A stretch of DNA of 64,000 nucleotides from Uloborus plumipes (GCA_038373865.1 JAXGGA010002375.1:60101-124100), one strand, 5' to 3'; positions 1 to 10,619 are shown, counted from the first letter of the stretch. The notes: a model not told the origin generated them from the letters alone. Translations and numbers: made by a program.

Positions 1-155
1 AAGTGACAAACCTTAACCATAACGAGTTGAAAACAAGCAAATTTTCATGAGAGGGATTTGGAACGACACTTGGGATGACAATATCTTTTACAAAATCAAT
101 ATTTAAGCTCTGCAGCTGTGAAACATTAAAAACTAATATTTGGACAATAGAACTA

Positions 156-562
156 CCCTAGCAGCATCATCTCATCGGCCGATGATCTGCCATTCATTGA
201 AACCCGATGAAATTCTCATCGGCCAATGATCCAATATGTCTCATCGGCCGAGCAGAATCCGAGCAGCAAAATCCGTTGAGAATACTATGAGATTTGGAGC
301 AATTTACGAGCAGAACAGTCCCGTGCCGAGGAATTTCATCGGGAAACTTGATCGGAAGGATATCGTTTTCCGATGGAATATAGCTCATCTTATTTTCATC
401 GGGAAAGTTGATCGGAAGGATATCGCTTTTCCGATGAAAAGTAGCTCATCGAAAACCGTGCTCGGATACTGATCGGAACGATGTCATCATGCGTTACAGG
501 ATCAGTTTACGAGGAGTTTGTTGATCGGCCGAGCAAAATCCGATGAGTTGATGCTACTTGGG
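156..562. mobile_element. Short TIR element rich in CATCGG motifs, copy 1
   Basis: Non-autonomous DNA element of about 407 bp. The left end reads CCCTAGCAGCATCATCTCAT and the right end, reverse complemented, reads CCCAAGTAGCATCAACTCAT, so the terminal inverted repeats match at nearly all positions. A TA lies immediately outside both ends (154-155 and 563-564) and may be the target duplication. The interior is dominated by CATCGG/CCGATG hexamers and holds only two of the roughly 60-bp units that are expanded in the copy at 21597-22909. No coding capacity. The superfamily is not assigned. Confidence 0.7.
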
Positions 563-1589
563 TATGAAGTATGCAATTTTTTTTTTGTTTAAAATGTATG
601 ACAACCTAGAATCCAGGAAAAAAAATCGCATCGCGTTTTTTTGCAAGTTTATATGTGTGCTACACAAAATCTAATAAGCTCAATCTCACAAAAAATACTG
701 GAGAGTTTTTAGAACTAAAAGTACTTTAAGCTCCAAAGGCTTCCAGTCTAATAAAATTTTCTGAAACCTTCACCTAAATATTGCAACTAGTTTCAAGAAG
801 ATGATCCGCCATTTTGAACCTCATTTTTTGCATTATCCTAGATCCTCCAGGTTTGGATCTTCGAAACTAAAAATTTATGCAGGTTAGTGTCATAGGTATG
901 TGTCTACTCCTATGTAAAATCTAATCTAAATCGGAGATGGTCGGGCGGGGAGGATTTGAAAAATTGGTCCAGTTGACGTAGAATGACTCATAGAAATGAT
1001 GCTATAAATGTCAAATATTCGGACAATATTTTTATGATCAGATTTTGTTTCCGTGGAAAAAGAGCAGAAGCTTATAATAAAAGAAATACAGGGTTTTGAA
1101 ACAGAACTCTTAAGCGCAATCAGAGGCGCAGCGAGGGGGGGGGGATCCCCTAGAGGGGTACGATTTTTTTTCTTATTCATAAAGGTTCAAATTAAGAAAC
1201 GACCGGAGGCATTTTTTAGTCGATGGGTCAATGCCGATTGCTCAAAATCGTATGTAAAGGGTTGTAATAAAAAGTCAAACTAGTTTTTAAATGTTCAAAG
1301 CTGAAAAATGGAAGTAAAACAAAACTTTATCAAGATATTTACTGCATTTCAAGAAATAAAAATATAAGAATGGAAACCGGAAATATTATTACCGAAAAAT
1401 AAACTTGGATGTTTATGAAAAACATAAACTTACGCAAGGATGCTTTTTCATATAATTTTTAGTAAAATAAGTAAAAAATATGGACGTAGCCAAGGTGGGG
1501 AAGAGAAACAGTATCTGAATTTAATCCCTTTCTTAACGGTACCAAACGTGGCCTAAATACATGTTCATAACTTTAATTTTAAGAGTACT
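563..1589. other. No gene seen; isolated transposon-like end at 1121
   Basis: AT-rich sequence without a supported gene. At 1121 the run CAGAGGCGCAGCG followed by a G tract resembles one end of hAT-type elements, but no partner end or 8-bp target duplication was found nearby. Short reading frames around it are low-complexity. Confidence 0.4.
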
Positions 1590-2490
1590 CATCCTTTCTT
1601 CAAACGTTCGCAACGATAATCAACAAATGCTTTTTTTTTTCAATTTCAAGAAAATTCTGGGGGAGGAAGGGGGATGAACCGTGGCACCGTTTATCAACAC
1701 CAACGAAAACCATCTAAAATTGCATTTTTGGAACTTCGATTTATGAAACCTGCTATAGAAGACTCCATGAACTCTACTCTTCCCCTAACGCTACCAAAAG
1801 ATAGCTTATAATCGGGTTCAGAAGATTTCCATTTCAAAAACATTCCGATTCTTTCGTCATGTTGGAAAAAAAAATGTAAAATTGTGCTCTGAAACTTCTA
1901 TTTCGAAAAATTGCAGTGGGATGGTTCTTAAACACATCCCTCCCATTGACCTTACCAAAATAGCCAAAAATTTCATATTTATGTCTCATGTTTTTAACTT
2001 CCTGTGGAGGGAGGACTCTACTAACATCCAGTGCTGGATCCAGAACTGAGTCTTTTACTTCTCTTTAGCCACCCAGAAGAGCAATCCATGTATCTTCCCG
2101 GGGGGCAACTTTAGTGGGTCATCAAATTCACCCTATTTCTATGTGCTATGTTTTTGCCAATGAAAATTGAAATAAACACTTCAACTATGCTAGGTTAGGG
2201 CAGCAAGGGTTTTTCCTCGACTAGGAAAGATCGATGATCCGGCTCTTCTAATATCATCGAAAATCTTTCAAAACTACATTTTTTTAACTTTGATTTTCAA
2301 AAATTGCTTCGAGCGAGTCTAAGAGCCTCAATTTTTCCTCCTTTGTTATAACATAGCTGGGGCCTACGATCACATTTTTTAAGATTTCAATTTCGGAATA
2401 TTTCCAAGGGAAGAGCATTCCTGAACTTTCCCCACAACTGGCAATATGATTGAAGGTCTTCAAAAACTTCTCGATAGGATTTCATTTTTA
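1590..2490. repeat. Highly decayed tandem array, unit roughly 150-200 bp
   Basis: Several similar blocks follow one another. Each has a phrase like 'atttcaatttc(g)aaaaattgc', then a G-rich 'gggagga' stretch, then 'cc(t)tacc/ctaccaaaa(t)agc', then a T/A-rich stretch. Examples begin near 1640, 1735, 1820, 1900 and 2370. Identity between blocks is low, so this is an old array or an old element with internal repeats. There is no coding signal. Confidence 0.35.
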
Positions 2491-3164
2491 AAAATTAATG
2501 AATGTAACCAATTACAGTTCGGGTTAATCTACATTTGAGAAAGTATTGAGATTTACAATTTATGCCCGGGCAGAAAAAATATCGAAAATTTTACCCCGGA
2601 CATTTGATCCCTTCACTTTCAACCGAAATTGAAGTTAAAAACCAAAGTAAATAAATCGCACAAATCATTAATAAAATTCAGCTAAGATAGAAAATATTTA
2701 TTTCAAAGCTACAATAGAGCCTCTTCATCAGTGCAAAAAGCTCAGCACACAACATGAAAGCTGTGAGAGAACTTAGCTGAGAGTTTTTTTCCAATAAGAT
2801 ATATGATACTGATAAACGGGGAATTTTTTTCTAGCATTTTTTTTTTTAAACTTTGTGCTTAATCTATAAAACATTGACATAAAAAAAAAGTGGGAGCAAA
2901 TCAGTGATGCTTGATAAATATCGAGCACAAAACATTGATAATAATCATGGAAAACTTTTTACAATGAGATTAATTCTGCAACTTCCGATTAACAACATGC
3001 ATAAATGTTTTATTACATATCATTATTGCACAATTTTACGCATCTTGTTTCCTGAACTGTAAATCAACAATACCGAAAAAAAAAAACGTCAAACTCGAAA
3101 CATCGATCGTAAAACATTGGAGGTAAAAACATCGATTTTTTTCTACATCGATGTCGCAGCACTA
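2491..3164. other. No gene or recognisable element
   Basis: AT-rich DNA with several homopolymer A and T runs. No long reading frame, TIR pair or tandem repeat was recognised. Confidence 0.4.
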
Positions 3165-3375
3165 CTATGGAGCAAAGTGAAAAATAAAATATTTTTCCAA
3201 ACAAATATTTTCCAATTGTTTCTTAAAAGTTAAAATAATTTTTGATTGAATCAATGAATGAATAAAAGAATTGATGAGTAACTGAATAAATGATTAACTA
3301 AATCAACGAATAAATAAAAATCAATCAATCAATGGCTGTATGAGAAAAAAGAGAAAGAATAAAAGAGCCAATAAA
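3165..3375. repeat. Left half of a split dispersed repeat (matches 19905-20140)
   Basis: The text 'atggagcaaagtgaaaaata' followed by a degenerate TGAATAAA-type minisatellite matches 19900-20140 in the right arm of the giant palindrome and its mirror in the left arm. The homology resumes at 7730-8100, so about 4.4 kb of later insertions split this copy. It is more diverged than the palindrome copies. No coding content. Confidence 0.5.
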
Positions 3376-3381
3376 TAAGAA

Positions 3382-3816
3382 TAAAATATTTTTGGAAAAA
3401 AAAAAAATAGAACCGACTTCAGTTGGAAATTGCTCTAAAAAGTAAAAAATAATTTTTTTCTTTGAACACCATCGAAACTACTTTTAAACATAAGTTTTAA
3501 AGTCGGCGCAAAAACGATAGGTAAAATGATATTTAACCATATTTTGCCAACATTATTTCAAAGAAACCATTGGAAATTAAAAGCAGAATATTTGTACCAT
3601 TACACGAATGTGTGGTAATCAATGAAATGAATCCATTAAAATTTATATTTATAGTTGAATTGTAGTTGCGTATGATTCTATACATTGTTTTTGCGCCGAC
3701 TTCAAAACTTATGTTTAAAAGGAGTTTCGATGGTGTTCAAAGAAAAAAAATTATTTTTTACTTTTTAGAACAATTTCCAACTGAAGTCGGTTCTATTTTT
3801 TTTCAAAAATATTTTA
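3382..3816. mobile_element. Foldback MITE with GAAGTCGG motifs
   Basis: A palindrome with arms of about 120 bp or more. The left arm at 3382-3515 (AACCGACTTCAGTTGGAAAT...) is mirrored by the right arm at 3685-3816 (...ATTTCCAACTGAAGTCGGTT), with only a few mismatches. The central part of about 170 bp is not clearly paired. It sits inside the minisatellite of the split repeat described at 3165. The outer AACCGACTTC sequence is shared with the end of the adjacent tRNA-Ser-like repeat at 4205-4214. Confidence 0.65.
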
Positions 3817-3872
3817 TTTCATTCTTTTTAGTGTAAATGCACTTAAAATAATCAAAATATAGTTAAAAAACC

Positions 3873-4214
3873 ATGCAGCTGTTCAAAAAACTCGCAGACC
3901 TGGACTCGATCTCATTCCCTCAGGAACTTCAAACCGACGCTTTTAACCACTTGACCATCGGGTCGCTCATTGAAGTAAGGATTTACGATAGCACATATTG
4001 TTTTTAAATAACATGAAATTTCAGTTTTTCGATCATAACTTTTTTCTAGTGAACAAATATCGTCATATAAATACATGGTACCTAAGTTAACCATCTTCTA
4101 TCGATTAAAAAAAATCGTCCAAATCGGTTCAGTAGATCAGATGTTATGTGCGAACAAACATACAAAAAAACATACGCTTTGAATTGAGAACCTCCTCCTT
4201 TTTTGAAGTCGGTT
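3873..4214 (-). mobile_element. tRNA-Ser-like dispersed repeat, copy 1 (uninterrupted)
   Basis: Repeat of about 340 bp, present again at 4941-5028 plus 7459-7720. On the minus strand it starts AACCGACTTC followed by a GGAGGAGGTTCTC stretch and ends with a tRNA-like section at 3894-3969. That section has an A-box-like GGTCAAGTGGTTAAAAGC, the phrase GGTTTGAAG with TGA at the anticodon position, a long variable arm and a degenerate B-box (GATCGAGTCC). The tRNA-like part lies at the far end rather than the head, so calling it a SINE is uncertain. This copy keeps the uninterrupted site CTTGACCATCGGG, which is the empty site for the 5029-7450 insertion in copy 2. Confidence 0.6.
3894..3969 (-). pseudogene. 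tRNA-Ser(TGA)-like sequence
   Basis: Read on the minus strand, it has a class II (serine/leucine-like) layout. The D-arm region is TGGTCAAGTGGTTAA, the anticodon-loop region TTTGAAG, there is an extended variable arm, and a T-arm that no longer pairs well. The acceptor ends do not pair convincingly. It is a repeat component, not a functional tRNA. Confidence 0.45.
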
Positions 4215-4940
4215 AAAAATTGAAAGTAAAAGTAAGTAATTTGAATTGTGGGAGAAGGAGTTAGAGTAAGATTTGGAAAATTGGTGCAAGTTTTTTGCTT
4301 TTCATGGAAAATAATTTTCAACTAAAGTGGACTCTTTAGCTTTTTTCAAATACCACAAATCAAAATCTTATTTTTTAAAAATGTGTGTCAATTTAATGAT
4401 CGTTCATACCCCACCCCCCCTCACAGTGCAAAAAAAACATTACACAGCAGATTTTCCCCAATAACTCAACACTCATGGTGTTTGATACATTTTATTTGTT
4501 TGCAATGATGTTTTTTAGTCACAACCAATATGAAAATCACAAAAAAATAGTTACTTTAATTTTTACCATATATTTATCATCTTCAGAATTTTTGACTTTT
4601 AATTTTACCTTGAATTTGACGTAAATGCAATGTATAAAATTCAGAATTTTATAAAGGTACAAAAATTAACATAATATAATTGATTGTGTATATAATTTTT
4701 GAAAAAATAATATAGGTGCCGCAAATCAAAAACCATTTATTGCCACAATCGATTCAAAGCCCCCAAAAATGGCGCAAAAGTCCATAAGAAAATTCTACAG
4801 CATCGAAGGAACCCATTGCCAATTTTAACAAAGATCCTACCAAAACTGTCATTTTGTACCATAAAAAAATATGGGGCACATTCCCATGGGAGGATGTACC
4901 TGCACAAGGACATTACAATCATTAAAATCATTTTAAAAAA
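4215..4940. other. No gene or recognisable element
   Basis: AT-rich DNA between the two tRNA-Ser-like repeats. Short opposing reading frames show no recognisable domain. Confidence 0.4.
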
Positions 4941-5028
4941 ATGCAGCTATTCGAAAAAATCCTTGCAGACCTGGACTCGATCTCATTCCATCAGGAACTT
5001 CAACCTGACGCCATAACCACTTGACCAT
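4941..5028 (-). mobile_element. tRNA-Ser-like dispersed repeat, copy 2, first part
   Basis: Matches 3873-3956 of copy 1 with few differences. It stops at TTGACCAT (5021-5028), where the 2.4-kb foldback element begins. The remainder of the copy resumes at 7459. Confidence 0.65.
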
Positions 5029-7450
5029 TAGGGTGTATCGAAAAAAACTTTTTTTCGAAATTCAATTTACTAAGTTGATAAAAAGTTGCCCTTACCTACC
5101 CACATATTCCACAAAAAAATTCGGTCTAATCAAAAATTGTTTAGGTGTTCCGCACGAGGCCTGAAGTTTGTGAATTTCTTCAAAAATATTAATTTTTTCT
5201 AACTTTTTTTAAATATTAAGAAAAAATTTTAAAAATAATTCAAGTTGAAAAATGAACACAGCAAAGTCAGGGGACAAAATTGGGTTTGAAAAAAAGTATA
5301 TTAAACAACATTTAGATCTCCCACATTTATTCTAAACTTACGTAATTTTCACCAAAACTAGCATTTTACAAGGCCATGCGGCTTGGTTAGAAACTTGTTT
5401 ATGAATGTGGAATCTAACTGAATTAACACTTGAAACTAGGAATCATCTGTGATTTATGTGGAGTAAAAAGTAAAAATAATATAAGCTATAAACAGAATCT
5501 AAGCCCCTCGTCACACAGTGTCCACGTTCTATCGGGCCCCCGTGATGGTAAACGAAATACAGCTCCGCTAGCGTAAGCTGCTATAGAATTGTAGAAGAAC
5601 ATTTATCTTGGGTGAGGAAACAGACTCGAAATATTTCGGACATGGCGCTCCAGTAAATGGCCCAGGGAAAGAAATTGTAGCCTTTATCCATTCCGTTTCA
5701 TGATTTATGGGGAAAAAAAAAGTTCTATTGATAAAGAACATAAAAGCTATCGGTTGTGATGGCACATCAGTTAACACTGGAAATCGAATGGTGCTATTAG
5801 ACTTCAGAAAAGTCTTTAGAACCTTCACTACAAGCCATGGTATGTTCTTTCTTCATTTAATGAATTACCACTTCAGAAGTTAACGGTGGCTCTTGATTAG
5901 GCCGACTACTGACAAAATTCTTTTAGTTTGACCTATTAACGAATTCTTACAATATTGCTCAGATCTACCAGTCATGAACTTTAAGAAACAGAACGCGTTT
6001 ACCAGAAGTTGTTGTCAAAGAATTGAGTCAAAAAAACTTATGGGATTTGTCTAAAGCTGTGATGTCTGGCAAATGTTCTCAAAATTCAACAGAAAGGAAC
6101 CCTGCAAGCTTTTCATGCAAGATTACTTCTGTACAATGTGGAATGGATAACATTCTGGAGATTTGTATCCAAATACTTGCTGCAATCTCTTAAAAAATGC
6201 TATATGCATGAATAATTTTATGCTGAGATTCGATTGTAAAAATGCAGAGAGTATAAAACCTTTATTATACATTCTGAAAGTTTACTTAACTCTGAACTTG
6301 GATCACTAGTTGCGATGTATAGCCTCAAAACTGTTTGCCATTGTGAGCCATCTTGCTTGGGAAAAGCTTGCAGGGTTCCTTTTTGCTAAATTTTGAGAAC
6401 ATTTGCAGACATTATAGCTTTAGACCCATCCCATAAGTATTTTTGTCTCAATTCTTTGACATCAACTTCTAGTAAAACGCGTTTCTATTATCTTAAAGTT
6501 CATGACTGGTCGTAGATCTTAGAAATCTTGTAAGACATTCTCCAATTGGTCAACAAAAGAATTTTGTCCAGTAGTCGGCCTATCAAGAGCCACCGTTAAC
6601 TCTGTAAGTGGTAATGGATTAAATGAAAGAAAAATACCACGGTTTGTAGTGAGGGTTCTAAAGACTTTTCTGAAAGTCTAATAGCACCATTCGATTTTCC
6701 AGTGTTAACTGATGTGCCATAACAGCCGATAACTTTTATGGTCTTTATCAATAGAACTTTTTTTCCCATAAATCAGAAACTGAAGCTATAAAGGCTACAA
6801 TTTCTTTCCCTGGGCCATTTACTGGAGCACCATGTCTGAAATATTTCGAGTCTGTTTCCTCAACCAAGATTAAATGTTCTTCTTCAATCCTATAGCAGCT
6901 ACGCTAGCGGAGCTGTATTTCGTTTTACCATCACGGGGACCCAGATAGAACGCGGGGCACTGTGTGACGAGGGACTTAGATTCTGTCTATAGTTTATATT
7001 AATTTACTTTTTACTCCACATAAATCACAGATGATTCCCAGTTTCAAGTGTTAATTCAGGTTAGATTCCACATTCATAAAACAAGTTTCTAACCAAAGCC
7101 GCATGGCCTTGTAAAATGCTAGTTTTGGTGAAAATTACGTAAGTTTAGATAAATGTGGGAGATCTAAATGCTGTTTACTATACTTTTTTTCAAGCCCAAT
7201 TTTGTCCCCCGATTTTGCTGTGTTCATTTTTCAAATTGAATTACTTTTAACATTTATTCTTAATATTTAAAAAAAATTAGAAAAAATTAATAATTTTGAA
7301 GAAATTCACAAATTTCAGGCCTCGTGCGGAACATCTAAACAATTTCTGATTAGACTGAAATTTTTTGTGGAATATGTGGGTAGGTAGGGGCAACTTTTTA
7401 TCAACTTAGTAAATTGAATTTCGAAAAAAAGTTTTTTTCGATACACCCTA
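5029..7450. mobile_element. 2.4-kb hAT-type foldback element, long inverted arms
   Basis: Element with terminal sequence TAGGGTGTATCGAAAAAA and inverted arms of about 1.08 kb (5029-6113 and 6357-7450) around a spacer of about 240 bp. It is flanked on both sides by the exact 8-bp direct repeat TTGACCAT (5021-5028 and 7451-7458). An 8-bp target duplication and a TAGGG-type end fit the hAT superfamily. The uninterrupted repeat at 3873-4214 contains a single TTGACCAT at the matching place, which confirms the insertion boundaries. The arms differ by scattered substitutions and small indels. No transposase frame survives, so movement would need a protein in trans. Confidence 0.8.
5568..5828 (-). 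pseudogene. Possible captured or decayed coding fragment in hAT foldback arm
   Basis: An 86-codon frame on the minus strand with non-repetitive composition and several prolines and aromatics (for example FPVLTDVPSQP and PFTGAPCPKYFE). The mirror arm at about 6640-6905 carries the same sequence with frame breaks. I do not recognise the product. It could be a chance frame in a high-copy repeat or a remnant of a captured or transposase exon. Confidence 0.2.
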
Positions 7451-7458
7451 TTGACCAT

Positions 7459-7720
7459 CGGGTAGCTCATTGAAGTAAGGATTTACGATAGCACATATTT
7501 TTTTAAATGACATGAAATGTTAGTTTTCTGATCATAATTTTTTTTCTAGTGAACAAATATCGTCATATAAGTACATGGTACCTAAGTTACACCATCTCCT
7601 ATCGATTAAAAAAAAAATTGTCCAAATCGGTTCAGTAGATCAGATGTTATGTGCGAACAAACAAACAAAAAAAAAGTATACGCTTTGAATTGAGAACCTC
7701 CTCCTTTTTCGAAGTCAGTT
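7459..7720 (-). mobile_element. tRNA-Ser-like dispersed repeat, copy 2, second part
   Basis: Continues copy 2 after the foldback insertion and matches 3957-4214 nearly base for base, ending in GAAGTCAGTT where copy 1 has GAAGTCGGTT. The shared 8 bp at 7451-7458 is the target duplication of the inserted element. Confidence 0.65.
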
Positions 7721-7729
7721 AAAAAAAGT

Positions 7730-8100
7730 GAATGAGTGAGTTAAAAATTAAAGGAAGAGATGTAAATGAATCAATGAATACATAACAGACGTAATTAATG
7801 AATGAATACATTATCAAAATGAGTTATTTCACTTTTTCCCGCGTGATCTTCACAAATTATTCTAAACATTTAAAATCGAAACATGCCTCATATTAACTAA
7901 ATAAGTACTGCACTGAGTATCAGTATATCTCAGTTAACACATAAAATGGTTATTACAAGAGCTTTATCATTATATTTCACGAAACAGTTCTTTACTTTAA
8001 TCAATCACAAAATATTACAATATGTGTACCAACTTTTGACAATGACTTAAATTATTATTTTCCCTGATCTTTAGAGCTCTATTTATTTCACTGGAATCAA
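7730..8100. repeat. Right half of the split dispersed repeat (matches 20100-20490)
   Basis: A short run of AATGAATRAAT-like minisatellite is followed by TTATTTCACTTT and then about 250 bp that align to 20220-20490. Shared phrases include GAAACATGCCTCATATTAAC versus CAAAACATGCTTAATATAAAC, and ATATTACAAT with its following text. This is the continuation of 3165-3375. Confidence 0.5.
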
Positions 8101-9412
8101 ATATATGTTTAAGAACAAAGTTAACATATTACTAGATTCATGTCACTGAAAACTGCAAAAATATTTTACCACATGACTTTGCCTTTTTTTATGAATGTCT
8201 TTTTTTAAAAGGCAATCATAGTTTTTAATATGCAGAGGCAACAATGTAGAATAGAGAATAATTGACTTTAATATGTCGACCATTTATTCATTCTTTTAGA
8301 TACATAACTTAATAATTTGAAAACAGAACACTTTTAAAGTCTTCCATTAGGATTTATACTTCTGCCAACATTTATGTCAAACAGTGGGTGAAAAATGAAA
8401 TTGCTGTGAAATCGTCGCAAATTAATCATAAACATGAGTCATCTGTAAAGTTAGATGTTGGAAAAAATCTCTTGAAAGGAGAAACATTCATTCGTGTGAT
8501 AAGTTGCCGTCATTAAAGTACAGCAACGACTTGTACATTACTGTCAAAAGCGAGATTTATAATGTTGATTGAAAATGGTAAGCTTTTAACCCTTTCCAGG
8601 ATTAAGGAAAATTTATGGCATATTATATTTCTCTTCCTGATTTTTTACAGCAAATGAAATTTCGCGCCATGTCGCTTGTACGACGGACATAAATGTAAGC
8701 GGACATAATATAAAAGTGGCGTGTTATGATGGAATATGCTTTGATGTCCGTTTTCAATCTGTTACGCAAGCTTGGCTACTGAACTATCTCAAAAACACTC
8801 TAGGACGCTTTGGAAAAGGAATAGTCTATTTATATTTTCTGAAAATGCAGTTTGGTGACGTAAAAATGTCACAAAATTAATTCATATAAGGCAAATTTAT
8901 AATTCCGTTAAAAAATATTTGTCTCTTTTTTTGAATTACGCAATTAAACTTGCAACTCAGACAGTCTCAAACTGTAGAAACTTGCATATTCTTGTAGCAG
9001 CTGCAAATCAGAAATAAGTTATTAACTAGATGCATAACCAGAAACCAGTTCTATGTCCATGGGCAAATGACACCTGCCATTAAACGAGCAAGCGTCTGAA
9101 AAAAAATTAAAGTAAGAAAATACAGAATGAAATTTAAATACAAAAATGTTCACTGTAAAATTTTCAAAACAAGCTGCAAATTCAAGAGCAGTTTATTTTT
9201 CTTTTATGTGACTCAAACCCGATTACTTTCGAACTTCATTCATTCTCACGCTTTCAGTGGCTTTCTTTCTGCTACGGAGCTGTGAATTTAGTTTGTTGCG
9301 TGGATTAAAGCAGAAATTACGTTGGATTGTTGCGGATTTGTAGGAAATGAAAAATACACTGGCTAAGAAAGGAGCTTTGGTGAAACGGCACATGAATCGT
9401 CCACTTTCCTTT
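8101..9412. other. No gene seen
   Basis: AT-rich, apparently unique DNA. At 8588 a TTAACCCTTTCCAGG resembles one end of TTAA-type elements, but I found no matching right end. No supported coding sequence. Confidence 0.4.
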
Positions 9413-9600
9413 CGTACGATTAAATTATTTGTTCACTTGAAACTTTGGAAAATTTCACCAAACTTTTAACAAGAGATGGAGGGCTCTGGGGAGAAACGGA
9501 GAAATTCCCAAAACAGCACATGAACCTCCCATTTTAATTTCGTACGATTAAATTATTTGTTCACTTGAGACTTTGGAAAATTCTCATACAAGATATGATT
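9413..9600. repeat. Tandem duplication, period about 128 bp
   Basis: CGTACGATTAAATTATTTGT starts at 9413 and again at 9541. Each copy is followed by a TTGGAAAAT phrase, a CACCAAACTT phrase, and a block AACAAGAGATGGAGGGCT (9468 onward and again after the SINE at 9829). The second copy was later split by the SINE at 9617-9821. Confidence 0.6.
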
Positions 9601-9616
9601 CACCAAACTTTCAACA

Positions 9617-9821
9617 GGGGCCTCGATGGCCTAGAGGTAGAATCCTCTCCTCGTACGCAAGATCTCGTGGGTTCGAGTCCCACATTGCCTATGGATGTTA
9701 TTTGTACCTCTCTGTGTCACAAATCTGTCCTGTCTTTGTCAGGAGGCAAGTCACATAGTACGCAGTCATCATGTATGTCGAAGTGATATCTTCTGTAACA
9801 ACAGCAAAAAAAAAAAAAAAA
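9617..9821 (+). mobile_element. tRNA-headed SINE with poly(A) tail and target duplication
   Basis: About 205 bp. The head (9617-9691) is tRNA-like: GGCCTAGAGGTAGAATCC resembles an A-box/D-arm, and GTGGG-TTCGAGT-CCCAC is a perfect 5-bp T-stem with a canonical B-box loop. The acceptor and anticodon stems are imperfect, as usual for a SINE head. A roughly 115-bp body follows, then 16 A residues at 9806-9821. Flanks are CTTTCAACA (9608-9616) and CTTTTAACA (9823-9831), a 9-bp target duplication with one mismatch. The upstream tandem copy (about 9460) shows the unoccupied sequence CACCAAACTTTTAACAAGAG. Transcription would be by RNA polymerase III from the internal boxes. Confidence 0.8.
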
Positions 9822-10159
9822 CCTTTTAACAAGAGATGGAGGGCTATGGGGGGGGGAGGAGAGATTCCCCCCCCCCCTGTCACACTGGACGCGATTGTGT
9901 GCGAGCCTATCTCAATAGAATTAGAGTGGTACATTCCTCAGATTGTTCTTTGTGTGACTAGAATCTACTAATGACATTTGAACATTTAAATAGTTGAGTT
10001 GCACTTTACCATCATGAGGGCATTGTTGAAAAGTATTGGAGAGCTACAAATGGCTTAAGTGCTAATATTCGGCATTTGCAATCATATTGCAAAACTAAGA
10101 CGCAAGTAGTAAGCGCAGGTATATAGTAGGCAGAAGGAGGGGAACAACTCAACGGGGGC

Positions 10160-10420
10160 GTGGTCGCCGCCATCTTGAATTCGTAACCTTGGAGGGGGGT
10201 TCCGACGCCATCTTGGAATCCTGCACGAGGGTTTCGACGCCATTTTGGATCTTAATTATCTTATTTTTAACTAATTAATTAATTGAGCCGCCATCTTGGA
10301 TGATCTTCTTGTAACCTTGCACGAGGGTTCCTAAGCCGTTTAGATGTCCGCCCTCTTGAATTTCTTATTTTTATTTGAGTATTTAATTGATTGAGCCACC
10401 ATCTTGGATGATCACGTGAT
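10160..10420. repeat. Cluster of six CCATCTTGG-type motifs (left arm)
   Basis: Variants of GCCGCCATCTTGGAT occur near 10165, 10207, 10237, 10289, 10346 and 10396, separated by A/T-rich or CACGAGGGTT-containing linkers. On the other strand this is AAGATGGCGGC, close to the core recognised by YY1/Pho-type zinc-finger proteins. The block is mirrored at about 21240-21495. It could equally be a subterminal repeat array of a transposon. Confidence 0.5.
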
Positions 10421-10550
10421 TTCTCCTTCGTCTTGTATTGACGCGTTAATTCATGTCTGATCTTGACTTACTTAATTATTCGTTTAATTACTTTATTTAA
10501 TTTATTCTTACTGAAATAATATTTGCGAGGGTAATATTCTAAAATGCTGT

Positions 10551-10619
10551 TCCCGCACATGGGGTTTGAACCCGGGTCCCTTCGCTTCGTAGCCCAAGTC
10601 TATAACCACTAGACCGGAC
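10551..10619 (-). pseudogene. tRNA-like sequence 1 (left arm)
   Basis: Minus-strand reading has GGTCTAGTGGTTATAG as D-arm/A-box, GGGCTACGAAGCG in the anticodon region and CCGGGTTCAAACCCC as T-arm/B-box with three good stem pairs. Acceptor and anticodon stems pair poorly. The mirror copy lies at 21036-21105 and differs by at least one base in the D-arm (TATAGAC versus TATGGAC). Confidence 0.45.

Noticed and set aside
1121..1145. CAGAGGCGCAGCG plus G tract as a hAT element
   Set aside because: Only one end is visible; no partner end or target duplication.
5021..7458. TA dinucleotide duplication (mariner-type) for the 2.4-kb foldback
   Set aside because: The longer exact 8-bp TTGACCAT repeat and the uninterrupted sister copy explain the junction better, with TA as part of the element ends.
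8588..8602. TTAACCCTTTCCAGG as start of another TTAA-type element
   Set aside because: No matching right end followed by TTAA within about 1.5 kb.
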